In this document: in pieces, positions 51,631 through 58,683 of the stretch
How the letters are laid out: each line of letters opens with the position of its first letter
Numbering within the stretch: the stretch's first letter is position 1
From: Anaerolineales bacterium UBA3082
Lineage (GTDB): Bacteria > Chloroflexota > Anaerolineae > UBA7937
Length of the DNA: 58,683 bases
Reading direction: 5' to 3'
NCBI GenBank assembly: GCA_002366595.1
Contig: DFBK01000086.1
Coordinates: 43,813-102,495 of the forward strand
The notes under the pieces: model-generated
What the model was told of the DNA's origin: nothing
Database searches by the model: none
Seen by the model: the letters and a program-made list of their open reading frames with translations, nothing else
Translations under genes and position numbers: made by a program

Positions 51631-53103
51631 TTAATCACAGGCTGAATCGTCAAGGACGGTAACCGTGCTTCCCTCGTAGTCGGTTACATAGATGCGGTCT
51701 CCGTAGAGTGTAATGCCCTCGCCTCCCCAGGGTACACCTTGCTGGCCAATAGTCACGCTGTCCACCAGTTGATTGGTATCCCCATCCAGAATGTAGAGTT
51801 TGCTCTCCGCGGCAGCAACGATGTAGATCCGATTGCTGCCAGAGTTGACCGCCAGAGCATGGGGCACGGCAGGCATAGAAATGGTAGCCACAATAGTATT
51901 GGTGTTGGTATCGAGCACCTCAACGCTATTATCCGATTGATCGCTGATATAGACCCTGGCAGTGGCGGGATTGGCGGCCACTCCGAAGAAGCGGCCCTGG
52001 TCGGAAGAAAGAACTTGAGTCACCGAGCCATCGCTTCCCACCTTATAGACCCCACCCGACCAACTGGCCACATAGGCGCTATTGCCTATAGTGGCTAACA
52101 TAGTTGGGTTGCCGGGCACACCTATCGTGTTCGTCCCCAGGTCGCTGCTATTGATGACAGTCACGCTGTTGGAATCGAAGTTGGCTACGAAAACGTAGTC
52201 GCTTCCGGCTGCCACACCAAAGGGGTGAACACCCACCGGTATGATCTGCACATCTGCCGGGTTACTGATGAGGATGGCCGACACATTGTTCCCATTGCGG
52301 TTGGCTACATAGACCCGGCCGTGAGAAATGGCTACTCCATTAGCGTAGCGACCTAGGCCCGCGGCGGCCTTCGTATCCCAGGTAGCCACCACTGTGTTGC
52401 TCGCCCGGTCGATCACCTTCACCTGGGGCACATCATGGAGCCCCACGTAAACCTTATTGGCTCCCGTAGCCACCCCCTTGGGATGCGTTCCCACGCCTAT
52501 GGTGGTCACGGAGGTTGGCAGGCAGGGGCCAGCGGGTGGCGTCGCCGTAGGGGTCGAGGTGGGAGTGGCCGTATCCACGGGCGTAGGGGCGACCCCCGTA
52601 GGCGTAGAGGTAAGGGTGGGAGTAGATGTGGGGGTCGGGCTGGCCACCACCAAAGTAGGGGTCTCGGTGGCCTCCAAAGATGGCGTAGGACTCGCTTCGC
52701 CGATAGCCTCCACTGCACTCAAAGTTATCGCTTCCGACTCGCCCACCTGACCGGCCGCGTTATAGGCTTTCACTAATATAGTGTACTCCCCCGGACTGAG
52801 GGGGGTCCAAGACTGCAAGACAGAGAAAGGCGTCTGACCCTTGGCCACGGGGCTGGAATCGGTATGTACTGTAGCCTCGTCCACCCAAAGTTCCACCTTG
52901 GCTACCCCCTGCGCATCGGTGGAAGTGGACTGTATGGTCACCTCCTGCCCTACCTCCACCGTGGTTCCGCTGGAAGGGCTATCGATTACCACACTAGGCC
53001 CAGCCCCCCTCCTGGGCCAGGGGAGGGTACAAGCCAACGCCGCCATAATCAAAAAACAGACCACCAGCCAGAAATGCCACCGCCAATACCTACTGGTCTT
53101 CAT
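51631..53103 (-). CDS. Lipoprotein with Ig-like domain, Thr/Pro linker and YVTN-type beta-propeller
   Basis: About 490 residues. The signal peptide ends LIMAALACTLP (lipobox). An Ig-like domain (about 35-125) is followed by a Thr/Pro-rich linker of about 65 residues and a propeller with repeated blades (VKVIDRASNTVVATW, VEVLDTNTNTIVATI, ITLYGDRIYVTDYEG). YVTN proteins bind sugars or other surface proteins. ATG at 53103 has AAAGGAGGGAGCC upstream. Confidence 0.85.
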   Translation of the reverse strand: MKTSRYWRWHFWLVVCFLIMAALACTLPWPRRGAGPSVVIDSPSSGTTVEVGQEVTIQSTSTDAQGVAKVELWVDEATVHTDSSPVAKGQTPFSVLQSWTPLSPGEYTILVKAYNAAGQVGESEAITLSAVEAIGEASPTPSLEATETPTLVVASPTPTSTPTLTSTPTGVAPTPVDTATPTSTPTATPPAGPCLPTSVTTIGVGTHPKGVATGANKVYVGLHDVPQVKVIDRASNTVVATWDTKAAAGLGRYANGVAISHGRVYVANRNGNNVSAILISNPADVQIIPVGVHPFGVAAGSDYVFVANFDSNSVTVINSSDLGTNTIGVPGNPTMLATIGNSAYVASWSGGVYKVGSDGSVTQVLSSDQGRFFGVAANPATARVYISDQSDNSVEVLDTNTNTIVATISMPAVPHALAVNSGSNRIYIVAAAESKLYILDGDTNQLVDSVTIGQQGVPWGGEGITLYGDRIYVTDYEGSTVTVLDDSACD

Positions 53104-53287
53104 GGCTCCCTCCTTTGATTGCATCGTAGCACATCCCGCCCGCGCCGTCAACAAGGGCTAGTATATGTAGCGTCGCCGTTTACGGCGACGGATGGACGTC
53201 CGAGATAAAGATAAAGCCTTTGCCAAACGCTCAAGGCGGGCTCAGACGCTACATCTGAGCGACAATCCCCACCAGCCTACCAACAGC

Positions 53288-53322
53288 AAAAAGAGAAAGG
53301 CCCACCGAACATGGGTGGGCCT
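53288..53322 (-). terminator. Terminator after the 53365 gene
   Basis: On the minus strand AGGCCCACC/GGTGGGCCT (53314-53322 with 53298-53306) is followed by TTCTCTTTTT. Confidence 0.8.
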
Positions 53323-53364
53323 CGTGCTCTCCGATGATCTAGACCAGCGCCAAGCCGCTATCAC

Positions 53365-54639
53365 CTAATCGATTGTAACTCTCACCAGATTGATCCGGAA
53401 GCGACCTTCAAACTCACCGTTGCTTTCGAGGGAATGATCCCCTTCCCCAGCAGTAACTGGATCCCAGGTTACCGTGGCCCTGTCTATCCAATAAGGAGCA
53501 TACGGACCATAGGGATCGCTATAATGCTCACGGTTAATCAATCCTCGCACCTCAATCTCTAACGGTTGGTCGCTATTCATGGTGAAGGGATCAGTCTCCC
53601 AATTGAAGAAGCTTGTGTGAGCATCCGTCACGCCGGTGAAATAGGAGTCTGGATATGCACCCGGTAACTCCTTCATGGGAAGACCATTTACGTACACTCG
53701 TAGGAAAGTGTTACATACACCTCCTGGACACTTGTACTCAGGTATATCTGCCCAATGAACCTCGCTGAAACGCACCCTCACCGTCACCTCGGTAGGCCCT
53801 GCGGGTATGACCGTCACGGTGACATTTTTGTCGAAATCCCCGCTAGGGGCTTCCACGTGGAGGGTGTAGTCGTAATCGCCTGGGTCGGCCCGAGATAACT
53901 CCTTTTCACCATCTGGCCCAGTGACGGCCACATGGTCACCCACCCCCGGTCCGCTAAGATATATGGCCGACACACACTCCACATGCCACTTCAGTTTGAA
54001 TGTGACATTCACCTCCACCGTATCAGGATCAGCCCAGAAATCGGCCACTGCTGGACACGGCGTGGCCGTGGGAGCCGGGGTATCGGTGGGCTCGGGAGTG
54101 GGCGTCTCCGTGGGCGTAGCGGTAGGAGGACTGGTGGGCGTGGCAGTGGCTCCCGGTGGAGAGGTAGCCGTCGCTGTAGGGGACGTCGTCGGGGTAGGCG
54201 TCTCAGATGGCACCTCCTCGGTAGCCGTGGGCGTTGCCTCGGCCACCCCAGTGGCCACTATGAGGACGATGGCCGCTGGCTCGCTGGCTTGCCCCCTGCC
54301 ATCGTAGGCCCTCACCTCCACCGTGTGCGGGCCAACCCCGGAGGCCGGCCATGTCAGCGCGGCGCTGAAGGCGTCCTGGGGGCTGGGGCTGCTAGCACTA
54401 TCCACCAGCCCATCATCCACCCACAACTCCACCCTCACGATGGAGCGCCCGGTGGCTCTGGCCTCTACCGTTACCTCATCACCCTCTACTGTCTCGTAGT
54501 TGCTCGGTGGAGCGGCAATCTCCACGGAGGGCTTCTCGGGAAAGAAGTAGCGCCAGCCCAAGAAGATGCCACAGGCCAGCAGGGCAAAAATCACCACGAT
54601 AGACCCGATACCAATGACCCACTTCCACTGCGCACTCAT
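53365..54639 (-). CDS. Membrane-anchored protein with Ig-like domain and Thr/Pro linker
   Basis: The 424 residues have an N-terminal membrane anchor (WVIGIGSIVVIFALLACGIFLGW; the Cys could be lipidated), an Ig-like domain (about 40-130), a Thr/Pro-rich linker (about 133-195), a beta domain with Cys (ADFWADPDTVEVNVTFKL...CVSAIYLSG) and a C-terminal beta-sandwich. The Ig-like domain matches that of the 51631 protein (VRVELWVDDGLVD versus VELWVDEATVH). No function is recognised. Confidence 0.8.
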   Translation of the reverse strand: MSAQWKWVIGIGSIVVIFALLACGIFLGWRYFFPEKPSVEIAAPPSNYETVEGDEVTVEARATGRSIVRVELWVDDGLVDSASSPSPQDAFSAALTWPASGVGPHTVEVRAYDGRGQASEPAAIVLIVATGVAEATPTATEEVPSETPTPTTSPTATATSPPGATATPTSPPTATPTETPTPEPTDTPAPTATPCPAVADFWADPDTVEVNVTFKLKWHVECVSAIYLSGPGVGDHVAVTGPDGEKELSRADPGDYDYTLHVEAPSGDFDKNVTVTVIPAGPTEVTVRVRFSEVHWADIPEYKCPGGVCNTFLRVYVNGLPMKELPGAYPDSYFTGVTDAHTSFFNWETDPFTMNSDQPLEIEVRGLINREHYSDPYGPYAPYWIDRATVTWDPVTAGEGDHSLESNGEFEGRFRINLVRVTID

Positions 54640-54729
54640 ATCTCTCCTCCTTCGATATTGGCTTTAGATTATATAATATTATAGCACGCTGCACGCCTCA
54701 AAGCAATACCTTCCTTAAAACCCTAAAAA

Positions 54730-57309
54730 CTACTCTGCTTTGTTGGACTCCCCCTTGACGCGCTCCCGCCACTCGTAGAGCCTATTCAACGCCTCTATGG
54801 GCGAGAGGGAATCCACATCCAAATCCTTCAACTCTTCCAGGAGGGGGTGTTCCAGGGAGAAAAGGGGAAGTTGTTTTGCCTTCGGCGCTCTCATCGGGGA
54901 GCGGGGCGCACCCTCCTCCAACTCCTCCAGGATCTCCTGGGCCCGATGGATGACCGCCCTGGGAAGGCCAGCCAACTGAGCCACATGAATTCCGTAACTC
55001 TTGTCCATCCCCCCGGGGACGACTCGACGCAAGAAGATAACCTGGTCTCCTTCTTCGGTCACGGCCATGTTGTAGTTGCGCACTCGGGGAAGAAACCGGG
55101 CTAGTTCGGTCAACTCGTGATAGTGGGTAGCGTAGAGCGTCTTTGCCCTAAGGTGAGGGTGGTTATGGATATATTCTACCACCGCCCAGGCGATGGATAT
55201 GCCATCGTAGGTGCTCGTCCCCCGCCCTATCTCGTCTAGGATGAGGAGGCTCCTATCGGTGGCGTGGTGGAGGATGTTGGCGGTCTCCAGCATCTCCACC
55301 ATGAAGGTGCTCTGGCCAGCACTGATCTCGTCTTGAGCGCCGATGCGGGTGAAGATCCGGTCCACCAAGCCGATCCTGGCCTCATCGGCGGGGACAAACG
55401 AGCCCATCTGGGCCATGAGCACGATGAGAGCTACCTGGCGGAGATAAGTGGACTTCCCGGCCATATTGGGTCCCGTGAGGACGATGATCTGCTCCTCGCT
55501 GGTGAGATGGGCGTCGTTAGGGACGAAAGGCTCCTCCCTTTGGGTCAACTCCACCACCGGATGGCGCCCCGCGACAATATATATCTCCTTCTCCTCGGTG
55601 AGCAGAGGGCGCACGTAGTTATTGCGCGCCGCCACCTCCGCCAAGGCAGTGCAGACGTCCAGGCGAGACAAGGCCCGGGCGGTGGAAAGGAGCCGAGGAG
55701 CGTATAGCGCCACCTCCTGACAAACCTGACGGAAGACCTGGGCCTCTAGTTCGGCACTCCTCCCTTGGGCGTTTAAGATAAGGGTTTCGTATTCCTTCAG
55801 TTCCGGGGTGATGTACCGCTCCGCGCCAGCCAAGGTCTGCTTGCGGATATACTCCTCCGGAACCTTATCCAGGTTGGCCTTCGTCACCTCGATGTAGTAG
55901 CCAAAGACCTTGTTGTAACCCACCTTAAGCGACTTAACCCTTGTCCTCTCCCGCTCTCTCCGCTCCAGACCAGCCACCCACTCTTTGGCCTCCTTGGCCG
56001 CGGCCAAGAGTTTATCTAACTCCGGAGAGAAGCCAGGAGCGATCACCCCTGAAGCGCCTAATGTGGCCGGGGCGTCCTCGGCGATCGCCTTAGCGACCAG
56101 TTCCACCACCTCTGAGCAGGGATCTAGCGCCACTTCCAGCAAAGGATGGTGGGGAGGGAGAGAGAACTGGGCGAGGGTCTCTTTGATTTGGGGCACCACC
56201 TCTAGACTCATCTGAACCGCTAATAGATCCCTGGGCCCCGCTATCCCCTGCACTACCCTCCCTATAAGCCGCTCCAGGTCCCTAACCCCCCTGAGAAGGG
56301 AGAGGAGTTCCGCCCGCAGCGCCCCCTGGCTGTGGAGGGCCTCCACCGTATCCAAACGCCGGTTCAACCTCTCCATCTCCAGAAGCGGCTGGCTCAGCCA
56401 GCGACGGAGGAGCCGTCCTCCCATAGAGGTGACCGTGGCATCTATCACCCCTAAGAGAGAGCCCTGGACGGAGCGAGTGCGGATGGTCTGGGTGAGTTCC
56501 AAGTTCCGCCGTGTGGCGGAATCGAGGGTCATGAAAGCCTCAGTGGAGTAGGTCCTCAGGCCGTCTAGTTGTTCCAGAGCCGCCTTTTGCGTCTCCTCCA
56601 GGTATTGGACGATAGCCCCGGCGGCGCTTATGGCCAAGGGCAAACCCTGGCACCCATACCCCTCTAACGACGAAGCGCCAAACTGCGCCAAGAGCGCCTG
56701 CCCAGCCCGTTCCACCTCGAACCGCCAGGAGTCATAGGGGGTGAAGTGCACCCCCTCCAATGAGGGCCTAAACCCCTCACCCTCCTCCACTAGGCACTCC
56801 ACGGGCTGCAACCTTGAGAGTTCCTCCTCCACCTCTTTCCGCACATCGTCCCCGTCCAGTTGCGTAGTGGCGAACTCTCCTGTCGTTATGTCAATATAGG
56901 CTACCCCTGCCCTATCCTCTTCTACCACCAAGGCGGCCAGATAGTTGTTCCGCTTCTCCTCCAAGAGCGTGGGCTCCACCACCGTCCCTGGAGTAACTAC
57001 TCGCACCACATCGCGGAGCATCAGTCCTTGCTGAGGCTCCTCTGACACCTGTTCCACGATGGCCACTTTGTGCCCGGCCCCGATGAGTTTGGCGATATAC
57101 CCATCGGCGGCGTGGTGGGGCACCCCCGCCATAGGCACCCGCTTACCCTTAGAGACCGGCCGAGAGGTGAGGACAATGTCGCATATCTGAGAGACCGTCT
57201 TTGCGTCCTCGTCGAAGGTCTCATAGAAGTCGCCTAGCCGGAAGAAAACGATAGCATCAGGGTACCGCTTCTTGATCTCTAGATACTGCTTCCGCATGGG
57301 GGTAGACAT
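54730..57309 (-). CDS. mutS: DNA mismatch repair protein MutS
   Basis: About 859 residues with all MutS domains: mismatch recognition (FRLGDFYETF, GVPHHAADGYI), connector, lever/clamp, and ABC-type ATPase (Walker A TGPNMAGKSTYLRQ, Walker B SLLILDEIGRGTSTYDG). ATG at 57309 is chosen because AAAGGGCG lies upstream. No mutL gene is adjacent. It is intact, so slippage mutations in the window cannot be attributed to its loss. Confidence 0.97.
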   Translation of the reverse strand: MSTPMRKQYLEIKKRYPDAIVFFRLGDFYETFDEDAKTVSQICDIVLTSRPVSKGKRVPMAGVPHHAADGYIAKLIGAGHKVAIVEQVSEEPQQGLMLRDVVRVVTPGTVVEPTLLEEKRNNYLAALVVEEDRAGVAYIDITTGEFATTQLDGDDVRKEVEEELSRLQPVECLVEEGEGFRPSLEGVHFTPYDSWRFEVERAGQALLAQFGASSLEGYGCQGLPLAISAAGAIVQYLEETQKAALEQLDGLRTYSTEAFMTLDSATRRNLELTQTIRTRSVQGSLLGVIDATVTSMGGRLLRRWLSQPLLEMERLNRRLDTVEALHSQGALRAELLSLLRGVRDLERLIGRVVQGIAGPRDLLAVQMSLEVVPQIKETLAQFSLPPHHPLLEVALDPCSEVVELVAKAIAEDAPATLGASGVIAPGFSPELDKLLAAAKEAKEWVAGLERRERERTRVKSLKVGYNKVFGYYIEVTKANLDKVPEEYIRKQTLAGAERYITPELKEYETLILNAQGRSAELEAQVFRQVCQEVALYAPRLLSTARALSRLDVCTALAEVAARNNYVRPLLTEEKEIYIVAGRHPVVELTQREEPFVPNDAHLTSEEQIIVLTGPNMAGKSTYLRQVALIVLMAQMGSFVPADEARIGLVDRIFTRIGAQDEISAGQSTFMVEMLETANILHHATDRSLLILDEIGRGTSTYDGISIAWAVVEYIHNHPHLRAKTLYATHYHELTELARFLPRVRNYNMAVTEEGDQVIFLRRVVPGGMDKSYGIHVAQLAGLPRAVIHRAQEILEELEEGAPRSPMRAPKAKQLPLFSLEHPLLEELKDLDVDSLSPIEALNRLYEWRERVKGESNKAE

Positions 57310-57381
57310 AGAAGTCGCCCTTTGCAAACGCCGCTATCACTCCCTCTTATCTTAACACCGTTTCCCCGTTTTGGCTATACC

Positions 57382-57409
57382 AAAAAGGCCGATCGATATC
57401 GGTCGGCCT
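57382..57409 (-). terminator. Terminator after the 57674 gene
   Basis: On the minus strand AGGCCGA/TCGGCCT (57403-57409 with 57386-57392) is followed by TTTTTGG. The remaining gap 57410-57673 contains only a repeat and no gene. Confidence 0.75.
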
Positions 57410-57500
57410 GCCTTGAGCCTTGTCCAGCAGGTATGGCAACCTGCCTTACAGGTTCTTCCGATTCCTCGTCCGAGACAGGCTCGGACGCTACGTTGTAACT

Positions 57501-57562
57501 GTAGGGGCGGGGCTTGTCCCCGCCCGAAAGACAGGAGGCCTCAAGGGAAGGGCCTCCCCTAC
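57501..57562. repeat. Short interspersed repeat with inverted ends
   Basis: A 62-bp element starts GTAGGGGCGGGG and ends CCTCCCCTAC. It resembles the 50028-50106 element and lies in a gene-free stretch of 363 bp with terminator stems. Confidence 0.55.
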
Positions 57563-57673
57563 GTTTTGATTGCCAGCCTGCCCCAAGGCGTACCAGCCTG
57601 TCCTGCCTGCCCTGGCACGTGGCAGGCCAGGGGCCGGGGGAGGCAACTTCAGCCAGCACCAGTTGTTCTCCCC

Positions 57674-58195
57674 TCAAGGGGTCGTATCCGGGGTCTCCAG
57701 CACTCCCACCATCTCCATGAGCCGCTTGTTCACGATGGCCACATCCCCGGAGAATATCGCCTTCGGGTAGAGGGTGAGGACCGCCCGGGCCTGGGTCAGG
57801 GGCACAAAATGGCCCGTCTCCCTGATCATAAGGATGCACGGATCGCCAGTGCCTCGCAGATACAACCTCCCCGAGATCTCATAGGGTAGGACGGTAAGGA
57901 GCACATCGTATGGCTTCTTTTCCACATATTTGGAGATGCGACTTGCCGTGCCATTGCTCCTTGCACCGGTGAGCAGAGCGAAGACGATAGCCTCCTTCAT
58001 AAGGATTACAGAGGGATAGCTATAGACCACTTTTTCCGGTTCGATGACCCGCGCCACCTCCGCCTTACTAAGTTCCACATAGGAATATAACTCGTCATTG
58101 AGGACATCGGTGAGCCGTCGGTCGCCGGTGAAGATCCGCCCCCTGACCCGATGCTGGTTGGTGAAGAAATCAGCGGTGATAACTTCCGGTGGCAT
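57674..58195 (-). CDS. Conserved hypothetical protein
   Basis: A 173-residue protein without a known domain (starts MPPEVITADFFTNQHRVRGRIF, has DVLNDELYSYVELS and VVLKEAIVFALL-like strands). Good ribosome site (AGGAGGTTCCCT). The beta-rich N-terminal part recalls small DUF families of Chloroflexota. Its own terminator lies at 57382-57409. Confidence 0.7.
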   Translation of the reverse strand: MPPEVITADFFTNQHRVRGRIFTGDRRLTDVLNDELYSYVELSKAEVARVIEPEKVVYSYPSVILMKEAIVFALLTGARSNGTASRISKYVEKKPYDVLLTVLPYEISGRLYLRGTGDPCILMIRETGHFVPLTQARAVLTLYPKAIFSGDVAIVNKRLMEMVGVLETPDTTP

Positions 58196-58272
58196 AGGGA
58201 ACCTCCTGGGCCATTTTAAACCTATTATATCTCATTCAGCATCAGGGAGCAATGAGTTCATAAAGGCTCCTC

Positions 58273-58301
58273 TTGTAGCGGAACCCTGAGCATGGTATAA
58301 T
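58273..58301 (+). promoter_or_regulatory. Promoter of the homocysteine methyltransferase gene
   Basis: TTGTAG (58273-58278), 17 bp, TATAAT (58296-58301) with an extended -10 TGG; predicted start about 58308, 29 bp before the ATG. Confidence 0.75.
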
Positions 58302-58336
58302 CGCTGGCGGAAAGACCAAGGGGTAGAGGGAGAAGA

Positions 58337-58683
58337 ATGGGGTTCCTAGAGATGTTGGCTACTGGTGAGATAATCTTGGCTGACGGGGCTATGGGGACCA
58401 TGCTCCAAGCCGCAGGGTTGGAAAAGAGGCATGCTCCCGAGGAGTGGAACCTCACTCATCCGGAGAAAGTCCTGGCCATCCATCGGGGGTATGTCGCCGC
58501 CGGCTCCGAGATGATCCTGACCAACAGTTTTGGTGCCAATCGGTTTAGGCTAGCCAAGTACGGCTTGGAAGAGAAAGTCTATGAACTCAACCGCGGGGCA
58601 GCGGAATTAGCCAGAGAGGCAGGCGATGCCCTAGTAGCCGGCTCCATGGGCCCCACGGGGGAGTTCTTCCCCCCTCTGGGGAC
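58337..58683 (+). CDS. Homocysteine S-methyltransferase domain protein (partial)
   Basis: The first 115 codons are seen; the gene runs off the right edge. It has the N-terminal homocysteine-binding fold: ILADGAMGTMLQAAGL, PEKVLAIHRGYVAAGSEMILTNSFGANRFRL and AGSMGPTGEF. These occur in MetH and in bifunctional homocysteine methyltransferase/methylenetetrahydrofolate reductase; the end is needed to decide. Confidence 0.88.
   Translation, partial: MGFLEMLATGEIILADGAMGTMLQAAGLEKRHAPEEWNLTHPEKVLAIHRGYVAAGSEMILTNSFGANRFRLAKYGLEEKVYELNRGAAELAREAGDALVAGSMGPTGEFFPPLG

Noticed and set aside
52506..52776. Long frames in repetitive region of the propeller lipoprotein
   Set aside because: They are shadows of the Thr/Pro-rich linker codons, which give open frames in several phases; the same holds near 54061-54240.

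Overview
The window looks like a chromosomal segment of a Chloroflexota bacterium, probably Anaerolineae-like. This is an inference from secreted proteins with Thr/Pro-rich linkers, two beta-helix proteins ending in LPLI(M/L)KNY, a lipoprotein beta-propeller style, and the general gene mix; no 16S rRNA is present. Three tRNA genes (Arg-TCG, His-GTG, Arg-TCT) are all on the minus strand.

Layout. 1-2.2 kb: the tail of a probable tyrosine recombinase, tRNA-Arg, a trypsin-like protease, tRNA-His and an RlpA-like protein. 2.2-36.7 kb: a very large gas vesicle locus, almost entirely on the minus strand. It holds two nearly identical gvpA genes, a GvpC-like repeat protein, gvpN, gvpK, gvpG, a gvpJ-like gene, three gvpF/L genes (one fused to a DnaJ J-domain), GvpA-like domains fused to PH/GRAM and zinc-ribbon domains, and a full set of proteostasis genes: DnaK, J-domain proteins, four Hsp20-type proteins, a Cdc48-like double AAA ATPase, a double ArsA/Get3-like ATPase, and about eight small proteins made of DnaJ-type CxxCxGxG zinc fingers. 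A histidine kinase / double receiver / HD-GYP cassette sits inside the locus, flanked by direct repeats of about 450-490 bp. 36.7-37.9 kb: a noncoding stretch with a third c-di-GMP riboswitch, two tandem small-RNA candidates, a recombinase remnant and tRNA-Arg. 38-58.7 kb: housekeeping and envelope genes (orphan nuclease-like gene, UDP-glucuronate decarboxylase, glycosidase/O-antigen ligase fusion, G5/propeller lipoprotein, two beta-helix proteins, TyrRS, two Ig-like lipoproteins, MutS, start of a homocysteine methyltransferase).

Regulation is the most striking part. The gvpA pair has a leader of more than 800 nt. It contains a sigma70-type promoter, a canonical GEMM-I (c-di-GMP) riboswitch followed by a strong intrinsic terminator, a second promoter preceded by three 10-11 bp-spaced CGTAAATTT repeats, a degenerate second GEMM aptamer and a second terminator-like hairpin. 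Just upstream, a self-contained transcription unit of about 207 nt (own extended -10 promoter and terminator) encodes an RNA with 34 of 37 bases complementary to the gvpA1 mRNA. With the HD-GYP phosphodiesterase-type regulator in the same locus, the sequence suggests that flotation is controlled by c-di-GMP, by a PhoB-like activator and by an antisense RNA.

Working model (inference): GvpA monomers are kept soluble by the ArsA/Get3-like ATPase and the DnaK/J/Hsp20/zinc-finger set, assembled with GvpF/L, GvpN, GvpK, GvpJ and GvpG, and remodelled by the Cdc48-like ATPase. Several genes are duplicated, frameshifted or mosaic, so the locus appears to be evolving actively.
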